Positions 58,433 through 64,000 of a DNA stretch of 64,000 nt are shown in pieces. The stretch covers positions 1,364,001 to 1,428,000 of the forward strand of contig JAUZVC010000001.1 in the NCBI GenBank assembly GCA_031844405.1, read 5' to 3'. A model generated the notes under the pieces. The model did not search any database and was not told where the DNA came from. It worked only from the letters and a program-made list of their open reading frames with translations. Source of the stretch: Knoellia sp031844405 (GTDB lineage Bacteria > Actinomycetota > Actinomycetes > Actinomycetales > Dermatophilaceae). Position numbers and translations under genes: made by a program. Numbering within the stretch: position 1 is the first letter of the stretch; each line of letters opens with the position of its first letter.

Positions 58433-60367
58433 ATGCCCACTTCCGTGTCCGTGCACCCCCGCCGCGTCCTTCGACGCGTCGCCCGGCTCACCCTGCTGTC
58501 CACCGTGGGCGCCGTCGCGCTCACGGCGATGCCGGTCACCGGGTCAGCCGCTCCCTCGCCCCGTCCCGTCTCGCCGTCGGTCGCCCGGGTCACCCTCGAC
58601 GATGCCCGGACCGCCGGGCAGGACATCCTCGAGGTGGACAGGGGTGCGCCGCTCGTCGCGGTGACGTGGAGCGCCGTCAGCGCGCCACCTGCGGAGTCAC
58701 CCGTCCACGTCCGGGTCCGGTCGGGCAAGAGCGGCTGGGGTCCCTGGCTCGAGACGTCGGTGGCTGCCGTCACGGACCCCGCGAGCACGAAGGACCAGCG
58801 GATCGGGACCGAGCCGGTGTGGGTGGGGGCGAACCCGACGGCCGTGCAGGTCCGCCTCCCGCGCGGACTGGCCGCCAAGGGCGGGGCGGCGCGGGGCCGC
58901 GTGGAGCTCATCGACCCCGGCAGCAGTGCCGCGGACACCCCGGGGACGTCCCTCACGGGCGCACGGGCGGTGGCGAGCCGGCCCACCATCGTCTCGCGCC
59001 GTGGGTGGGGAGCCGACGAGTCGCTGAGGACCTGTGGGCCGAGCTACGGCTCGACCCTGCGCGCCGTGTTCGTCCACCACACCGCGGGGTCCAACAGCTA
59101 CACCGCGTCGCAGTCGGCGTCGATCGTCCGTGGCATCTACGCGTACCACACCAAGAGCCTGGGCTGGTGCGACATCGGCTACAACGTCCTCGTCGACAAG
59201 TTCGGGCAGGCGTTCGAGGGCCGGTCGGGTGGGCTCGACCGGCCGGTGACGGGGGCTCACGCCCTCGGCTTCAACACCGACACGTGGGGCGTCTCCGTCC
59301 TCGGCAACTACGAGACGGCCGTCCCGACCTCGGCGACGATGTCGACGCTCGCCAAGGTCATCGCCTGGCGGTCGAGCACCTTCTACACGTCACCCTCGGG
59401 GACGACGACCCTGACGAGCGGTGACTCCGGTTCCAGGTATCCCAAGGGGACGCGCGTGACGCTGCCGTTCATCAGCGGTCACCGCGACACCAACAAGACG
59501 TCCTGCCCCGGCGCCAACCTCTACTCACGCCTGCCTGCGCTCCGGACCTCCGTCGCCCAGCTGGCCGGCTTCGGGGACAGCTCGGTCTACCGCAGCTGGG
59601 TCGCCCGGGGTGGCGCCCAGGCCCTGGGTGCGGTGACGGCGGGGGAGCGCCCGACCCCCTTCGGCGCGCGTACGCGGTTCACCGGGGGGACGTCCCTGTG
59701 GTCGACGAGCACCGGCGTCCACTCCATGGGGTCGCGCCTCACGGCGTTCTACGAGTCCTCGCAGGGCGAGACGACCTGGGGCGCACCGGTGCGCGACGAG
59801 CGCAGCATCAGCGGGGGAACCCGCGCCGACTACGCCGGCGGGGTCTCCGCCATCTGGTCCGACGTCAACGGCCGCGCCAACTCCCTGCGCGGCGCCTTCC
59901 GCACCTACTGGGACGCCGCCGGAGGGCCCACCTCCCCGCGCGGTATGCCGGCCGGCGAGATGTGGCAGCCGACACCGGACGGCTGGGTCCAGACCTTCCA
60001 GAACGGGCAGGTCCACTACTCCCCGGAGACGGGCGCCTGGTCGGTCCAGGGCAGCTTCTACCCCAAGCTCTGGCAGGTGGGTGGGCCTGCCAAGCTCGGC
60101 TACCCGACGGCGGAGCAGAGCGCCGTCGCGGGTGGCCTCTGGCAACCCCTGCAGGCCGGCGGGCTGTGGTCCCACCCTCAGACCGGCACGCACGCCACCA
60201 TCGGGGCCATCCACACGCAGTACATGCGGCTCGGAGGTGCCAGGTCCTCGCTCGGCTTCCCGATCAACGACGAGCACGTCGGGCGGGCAGGCATCGAGCA
60301 GGACTTCCAGCACGGCACGCTGCGACGCGACCGTACGGTCGTCGACATCCACACGGGCCGGTCATGA
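58433..60367 (+). CDS. Secreted PGRP-type N-acetylmuramoyl-L-alanine amidase with LGFP-like repeats
   Basis: A 644-residue secreted protein. The signal peptide ends near residue 40 (ALTAMPVTGSAA). A beta-rich domain (about 45-165) precedes the amidase (about 185-375), in which His215 or His216 (VFVHHTAG), His350 (SGHRDTNK) and Cys358 (SCPG) are the zinc ligands and Tyr in GYNVLVDKFG is also present. The last 260 residues hold four or more LGFP-type repeats (AQALGAVTAGERPTP, TTWGAPVRDER, KLGYPTAEQS, SSLGFPINDEH), which bind cell wall arabinogalactan-like or other glycans. It should cut peptidoglycan cross-bridge stems in the wall. Confidence 0.94.
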   Translation: MPTSVSVHPRRVLRRVARLTLLSTVGAVALTAMPVTGSAAPSPRPVSPSVARVTLDDARTAGQDILEVDRGAPLVAVTWSAVSAPPAESPVHVRVRSGKSGWGPWLETSVAAVTDPASTKDQRIGTEPVWVGANPTAVQVRLPRGLAAKGGAARGRVELIDPGSSAADTPGTSLTGARAVASRPTIVSRRGWGADESLRTCGPSYGSTLRAVFVHHTAGSNSYTASQSASIVRGIYAYHTKSLGWCDIGYNVLVDKFGQAFEGRSGGLDRPVTGAHALGFNTDTWGVSVLGNYETAVPTSATMSTLAKVIAWRSSTFYTSPSGTTTLTSGDSGSRYPKGTRVTLPFISGHRDTNKTSCPGANLYSRLPALRTSVAQLAGFGDSSVYRSWVARGGAQALGAVTAGERPTPFGARTRFTGGTSLWSTSTGVHSMGSRLTAFYESSQGETTWGAPVRDERSISGGTRADYAGGVSAIWSDVNGRANSLRGAFRTYWDAAGGPTSPRGMPAGEMWQPTPDGWVQTFQNGQVHYSPETGAWSVQGSFYPKLWQVGGPAKLGYPTAEQSAVAGGLWQPLQAGGLWSHPQTGTHATIGAIHTQYMRLGGARSSLGFPINDEHVGRAGIEQDFQHGTLRRDRTVVDIHTGRS

Positions 60368-60412
60368 GGGCACGGTTGCTACCGTAAGCGCGTCCTCAAC
60401 GAAAGGGTGCAG

Positions 60413-60922
60413 GTGGCACCGCGCTTCTTCTCCTCCGCCGTGTTCCGGCAGCTCGCCCGCTTCGGGGTCGTCGGTGCGGCCGGCTTCGTCACCGACGTCG
60501 GGGTCTTCAACCTGCTCCGCTTCGCTGGTGGCGAGGGTCCGCTGCACGACTACCCGCTGAGCGCCAAGGTCGTCTCCGGCGTCCTGGCGACCCTCGTGGC
60601 GTGGCTGGGCAACCGGTTCTGGACCTTCCGCACCACACGGCGGGACAAGGCCCACCACGAGTTCCTGCTCTTCGCGGTGGTGGCCGCGCTGGGCACGCTC
60701 ATCTCGATGGGGTGCCTCTGGGTCTCCCACTACGGACTGGGCTACCGGTCCGCCACGGCGGACAACATCTCGGCGAACGGCATCGGCATGGTGCTCGCCA
60801 CCGCCTTCCGCTTCTGGGCCTACCGCAGGCACGTCTTCAGCCAGCACGGCGACCACAGCGGACTGAGCGAGATCGCCGAGGGCCACCTGACCCACGATGA
60901 GCCGAGCGCGCCACGCGTCTGA
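60413..60922 (+). CDS. GtrA family membrane protein
   Basis: A 169-residue protein of the GtrA family with four helices: FRQLARFGVVGAAGFVTDVGVFNLL, VVSGVLATLVAWLGNRFWTFRTTRR, LLFAVVAALGTLISMGCLWVSHYGL and GMVLATAFRFWAYRRHVF. It probably moves a polyprenyl-linked sugar across the membrane for the surrounding glycan locus. The GNRFWTFR core matches that of the product at 27123, which is a paralog. I choose GTG 60413, which has AAAGG at suitable spacing; GTG 60407 is too close to it. It follows the amidase gene by 45 nt. Confidence 0.92.
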   Translation: MAPRFFSSAVFRQLARFGVVGAAGFVTDVGVFNLLRFAGGEGPLHDYPLSAKVVSGVLATLVAWLGNRFWTFRTTRRDKAHHEFLLFAVVAALGTLISMGCLWVSHYGLGYRSATADNISANGIGMVLATAFRFWAYRRHVFSQHGDHSGLSEIAEGHLTHDEPSAPRV

Positions 60923-60948
60923 GGACGCGCCCAGGTCCAGTGGTCACG

Positions 60949-60983
60949 GCTGAGGGCGGGGAGCCACGCTCCCCGCCCTCAGC
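60949..60983. terminator. 15-bp GC-rich bidirectional terminator
   Basis: GCTGAGGGCGGGGAG (60949-60963) and CTCCCCGCCCTCAGC (60969-60983) are perfect complements around a 5-nt loop, between the convergent GtrA and glycosyltransferase genes. Confidence 0.88.
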
Positions 60984-61023
60984 CATGGACGTCCGGTCGG
61001 AACCGGACGGTGCGCTCAGCCGA

Positions 61024-61788
61024 TCAGCTGGGACGCACCTGGCGGTGCGGGCCCTTGGGAGTCTTGAGGCCGCGGCGGATCGAGCGCGCGCGCAGACGCA
61101 TCTTGAGCGTGAGCAGGATCATCTCGGTGCCGAGGGCGATGGTCTTGCCGAGCTCACCGGTGACCGAGGAGACGCCGACCCGGGGGTGGTAGTTGACCGG
61201 GATCTGCACCATGCGGGCCTTGCTGATGACCGAGATGAGGAGCATCTCGAGGCCGTAGGCGGACCCGTCGAGGCGTGAGCGCTCGAGGATGACCTCAGCG
61301 TGCTCCTTGGTCATGACGCGGAACGTGCAGCCCACGTCGCTGAGGTGGTTGGTGTTGTAGAGGAGCTCGATGAGCTTGGCCACCGCCCAGTTGCCCCACT
61401 GGAGGAACCAGCCCATGTTGGCACCGCGCCAGATGAAGTTCGAGACCGTGCGGGAGCCGATGACGACGTCGCACTCGGGCAGGAAGGCGAGGAGCTTGGT
61501 GAGGTCCTCGGGAGCGAACGTGCCGTCGGGCTCGCAGATGGCGATGAGGTCGGTCTGCGCGTCCCGCATGCCGCGCTTGATCGCCGCGCCGTAGCCCTGC
61601 GTCGTCTCGACGATCTCGGTGGCACCGGTCGTGGCGATCTCCTCCGAGGTGCCCTCGGCGGCGTTGTTGTTGATCGCGATGACCTGGTCGACTTCGGGGA
61701 TCGCCTCGAAGCGCCGGATGCACTCCGCGATGCTGTCCTTCTCGTTGTAGGTAGGAAGGACGACGGCCAGTGTCTTGCCCTGCCACAT
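61024..61788 (-). CDS. Family 2 glycosyltransferase, dolichyl-phosphate-mannose-synthase-like
   Basis: The product has about 254 residues: LAVVLPTYNEKDSIAECIRRFEAIPEVDQVIAINNNAAEGTSEEI, QGYGAAIKRGMRDAQTDLIAICEPDGTFAPEDL (the metal motif is Glu-Pro-Asp-Gly) and VIGSRTVSNFIWRGANMG, then VGCTFRVMTKEHAEVIL. This matches enzymes that load a sugar on polyprenyl phosphate. The C-terminal part (KTIALGTEMILLTLKMRLRAR) is amphipathic. It could supply lipid-linked sugar to the GtrA protein. ATG 61788 lies 5 nt after the methyltransferase stop, so the two are co-transcribed. Confidence 0.9.
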   Translation of the reverse strand: MWQGKTLAVVLPTYNEKDSIAECIRRFEAIPEVDQVIAINNNAAEGTSEEIATTGATEIVETTQGYGAAIKRGMRDAQTDLIAICEPDGTFAPEDLTKLLAFLPECDVVIGSRTVSNFIWRGANMGWFLQWGNWAVAKLIELLYNTNHLSDVGCTFRVMTKEHAEVILERSRLDGSAYGLEMLLISVISKARMVQIPVNYHPRVGVSSVTGELGKTIALGTEMILLTLKMRLRARSIRRGLKTPKGPHRQVRPS

Positions 61789-61793
61789 GGTGG

Positions 61794-62474
61794 TCAGACC
61801 CCTTCCGGGTTGGCGACGAGGAGCATCTGCCCGGCGAGGGGCTTGATGGGGGAGCGGAGGTACCACGGCACGACGAAGGTCAGCTTCGACCCGCGGGACT
61901 TGAGCGTGAGTGGCATGAACCGCGGGAGGACCTTCTCGACCGACCAGCCCTGGGAGACGAGGTAGTCGCTGAGCGACTGGTCGGTGAAGATCGCGACGTG
62001 GGTGAAGTCGTCGAAGTAGCGGCCCGGGTTGAGACGGAAGTTCGGCTGCATGAGCATGATCCGGCCGCCGGGACGCAGCACCCGCCGCGCGTGGGCGAGC
62101 AGGGCGTCGGACTGCTCGCGCTGGAGGTGCTCGAGCAGGTTGCTCGCGAAGACGACGTCGAAGCTGTCGTCCTCGAAGCGGGAGAGGTCGGTGCAGTCAC
62201 CGACGACCGACTCGACGTGCTCGGCCGCGGCCTTGTGCACGGTCGCGTCGAGGTCCATCGCGACGACGCGACGGGCCTTGACCTGGTTGGAGAAGTCGCA
62301 CCACCCGGCGCCCAGCTCGAGGACGTCGGCATCCGCGGGGATGAACCTGCTCAGGTAGGCGCAGAGGTGCTCCCACACCTTCGCTCGGCTCGCGTCCTGC
62401 TTGAGCCGGGTCTCGAAGTACCCGGGTGTGTACACACCGGGCGAGTTCTCAGGGCTTCCGGGCTCGGATGACAT
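61794..62474 (-). CDS. Class I SAM-dependent methyltransferase
   Basis: A 226-residue enzyme. VLELGAGWCDFSNQV is the SAM-binding motif I (GAGWCDF), VVAMDLDATVHKAA motif II, VVGDCTDLSRFEDDSFDVVFASNLLEHLQ motif III and LRPGGRIMLMQPNFRLNPG motif V. This type (Methyltransf_11/23) often modifies sugars or lipid-linked sugars in polysaccharide loci. Its co-transcription with the polyprenyl-glycosyltransferase gene fits that role. The acceptor is unknown. Confidence 0.92.
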   Translation of the reverse strand: MSSEPGSPENSPGVYTPGYFETRLKQDASRAKVWEHLCAYLSRFIPADADVLELGAGWCDFSNQVKARRVVAMDLDATVHKAAAEHVESVVGDCTDLSRFEDDSFDVVFASNLLEHLQREQSDALLAHARRVLRPGGRIMLMQPNFRLNPGRYFDDFTHVAIFTDQSLSDYLVSQGWSVEKVLPRFMPLTLKSRGSKLTFVVPWYLRSPIKPLAGQMLLVANPEGV

Positions 62475-62588
62475 GGGCGTGACAAACTCCTGGCGTTACC
62501 GCGGATCAAGGATGACCCGGGGACTCTAACAGTCACCCGCCCCCTCTCCCGGCAACCCAGCCCGTCGACCCCTGCCCGCAGGAGCCCC

Positions 62589-64000
62589 GTGAAGACCATG
62601 CCCAGACCGCACCTCCAGACCCTCGAGGGGATGCCGGCCGACCGGCGGGCGACACGGGACAACCTCGCCTCCGGCGCGGTTGTCGCGCTCGTCGGCGCCG
62701 TCTACATGGGGTATGCCGTCCGGACCGGACTGCCGTTCGGTGCGGCGGTGCGTGCGCTCGCCGCCGCCGCCGTCTTCCAGGTGCTTCCCGGTGTGCTGCT
62801 CTGGCGCCTCGTCCGTCCGCGCCGCGGCTGGCTGATCGAGGACCTGGCCATGGGCTTCGCGCTCGGGATCGCCCTGGCCGTCCCCACTCAGGTCGTGGCC
62901 GGGCTCACCCAGCAGCGATGGGTCGCCTTCGCGCTGCCCCTGCTCGTCACGGCCGTCCTCGTCGGCATCCCACGGGCCCGACGCCGCATCGTCGCCGCGG
63001 AATGGGTCCCCATCGCCTGGTGGCTGACCCCGCTCGTCTCGATCGTCTCGTTCTGGGCGCTGCGCCAGCTCGTGACCTACTTCCGGGTCAACCAGATCAC
63101 GTGGCAGGGCCCTGGCCGCCCGCACATCGACGCCTACCTCCACCAGGCACTCGCCTCGCAGCTCCTGCACCGGGGCCCGACGAGCTGGCCGACGGTCATG
63201 GGGGAGGACATGGGCTACCACTGGTTCACCCACGCCTGGCTCGCCCACGTCACCGCGACCTCCGGGGCTGGGCTCGACCTCGTCCTTCTCCGGGTCATGC
63301 CGGCCCTCATGCCGCTCGCGGTCGTCGTCTGCGTCATGGTCGCCGCCCTGCGGCTGTCCGGCAGCCCGAAGGTCGCCCTCCTCGCGTCGGTGCTCGCGAT
63401 GGTCGGCTCCTACGGCAACCCGTTCGGCATCGCCTCGATCGGACTGCCGCTCACACCCGATTCCCCGACCCTGGCACTGGGTGTCCCCACCCTGCTCGCC
63501 CTCGTGCTCCTGCTCGACCAGCGCTGGTCGGGCAACCTCTCGCGGGGCGGCTACGTCCTCATCCCGGTGCTGTCGGTCATCGCCGCCGGCACCAAGGGGG
63601 CAACCTCACCCCTCGTCGTCGCCGGCCTCGGCCTCGCGCTCGTCGGGATGCTCGTGTGGAACCGGCGGCTGTGGCTGCCCGTCCTCGTCGACCTCGTCGT
63701 CGTCGCCGCCGGGCTGCTCTTCGCGGTCGTCTTCGTCTTCCGCGGCTCCAGTGCCGGGTTGGCCCTCGGGATCACCGACGCCGCCAAGCAGACCTATGTC
63801 TTCACCACGCTGGGCGCCCTCCCCGACCCGTGGCTCACCCGGGCGACCGCGGTGCTCGTGGTGCTCGGTGGGCTCACGCGCGCCGCCCTGTCCTTCGCAC
63901 CACTCTTCGGGCGCGCCCAACGACGGCACCCCCTTCCCTGGCTGCTGGCCGGGGGGTCCCTCGCCGGAGCCGGTGCAGTGGGCGTCTTCTCGCACCCCGG
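62589..64000 (+). CDS. Polytopic membrane protein, probable GT-C-type glycosyltransferase (cut by window edge)
   Basis: The frame stays open from GTG 62589 to the last base, about 470 residues, so its end lies outside the window. I translated it directly from the bases. AGGAG precedes GTG 62589 by 5 nt; ATG 62598 is the alternative. At least ten hydrophobic segments alternate with short loops. An early large external loop carries GPGRPHIDAYLHQALASQLL and EDMGYHWFTHAWLAH, whose Asp, His and Trp residues recall the first loop of GT-C enzymes using polyprenyl-linked donors. A role in surface glycan assembly is inferred from this and from the neighbours. It diverges from the methyltransferase gene at 62474. 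Confidence 0.75.
   Translation, partial: MKTMPRPHLQTLEGMPADRRATRDNLASGAVVALVGAVYMGYAVRTGLPFGAAVRALAAAAVFQVLPGVLLWRLVRPRRGWLIEDLAMGFALGIALAVPTQVVAGLTQQRWVAFALPLLVTAVLVGIPRARRRIVAAEWVPIAWWLTPLVSIVSFWALRQLVTYFRVNQITWQGPGRPHIDAYLHQALASQLLHRGPTSWPTVMGEDMGYHWFTHAWLAHVTATSGAGLDLVLLRVMPALMPLAVVVCVMVAALRLSGSPKVALLASVLAMVGSYGNPFGIASIGLPLTPDSPTLALGVPTLLALVLLLDQRWSGNLSRGGYVLIPVLSVIAAGTKGATSPLVVAGLGLALVGMLVWNRRLWLPVLVDLVVVAAGLLFAVVFVFRGSSAGLALGITDAAKQTYVFTTLGALPDPWLTRATAVLVVLGGLTRAALSFAPLFGRAQRRHPLPWLLAGGSLAGAGAVGVFSHP

Overview
The window is chromosomal DNA of a high-GC actinobacterium. G or C fills nearly every third codon position. Many starts are GTG, and several genes look leaderless (a TANNNT box 6-7 nt before the start codon). 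The gene content (class III adenylate cyclase next to an OmpR-type two-component pair, purK-purE, an acyl-CoA carboxylase epsilon subunit, an LCP protein and a PGRP amidase with LGFP-type repeats) suggests a Micrococcales relative such as an Intrasporangiaceae member. That placement is an inference. I saw no rRNA, tRNA, CRISPR array, insertion sequence or prophage.

Positions 1-33600 are mostly housekeeping: an aldo-keto reductase end, a VWA/MoxR pair, a PfkB kinase, a LuxR-type two-component system, a secreted Ig-like protein, a MerR regulator facing an acyl-CoA dehydrogenase and a carboxyltransferase, a secreted subtilase, Maf, a cation/proton antiporter carrying a zinc finger, a secreted lipase, a DUF885 protein, a MOSC protein, accE-accD with birA, adenylate cyclase, a second two-component system, a GtrA protein, purK-purE, an LLM oxidoreductase, an acyl-CoA dehydrogenase and an LCP wall-polymer ligase.

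Positions 33700-64000 form a surface-glycopolymer region. It has an ABC exporter (34786-36329), several glycosyltransferases, and candidates for all six steps from UDP-GlcNAc to CMP-pseudaminic acid: PseB 40002, PseC 40991, PseH 51385, PseG 38808, PseI 50318, and a PseF-type cytidylyltransferase fused to an aldo-keto reductase at 37136. Embedded in it are an acyl carrier protein, an adenylation enzyme and a ketoreductase-like SDR (52018-54237), which look like an acyl-supply module. There are also two unrecognised paralogous families: three GT-B-like proteins (42124, 43023, 47114) and three methyltransferase-like coiled-coil proteins (43868, 45549, 54638). Together with the LCP ligase and the ABC exporter, the simplest reading is synthesis, acyl decoration, export and wall attachment of a nonulosonic-acid (teichulosonic-type) polymer. 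That reading is inference.

A second theme is the word GTATGCCG/CGGCATAC. By eye it occurs about 36 times, far more than this base composition should give. It lies inside genes as well as between them, and it forms the arms of perfect palindromes between convergent genes; two of these, at 19096 and 32253, are identical 38-bp elements.
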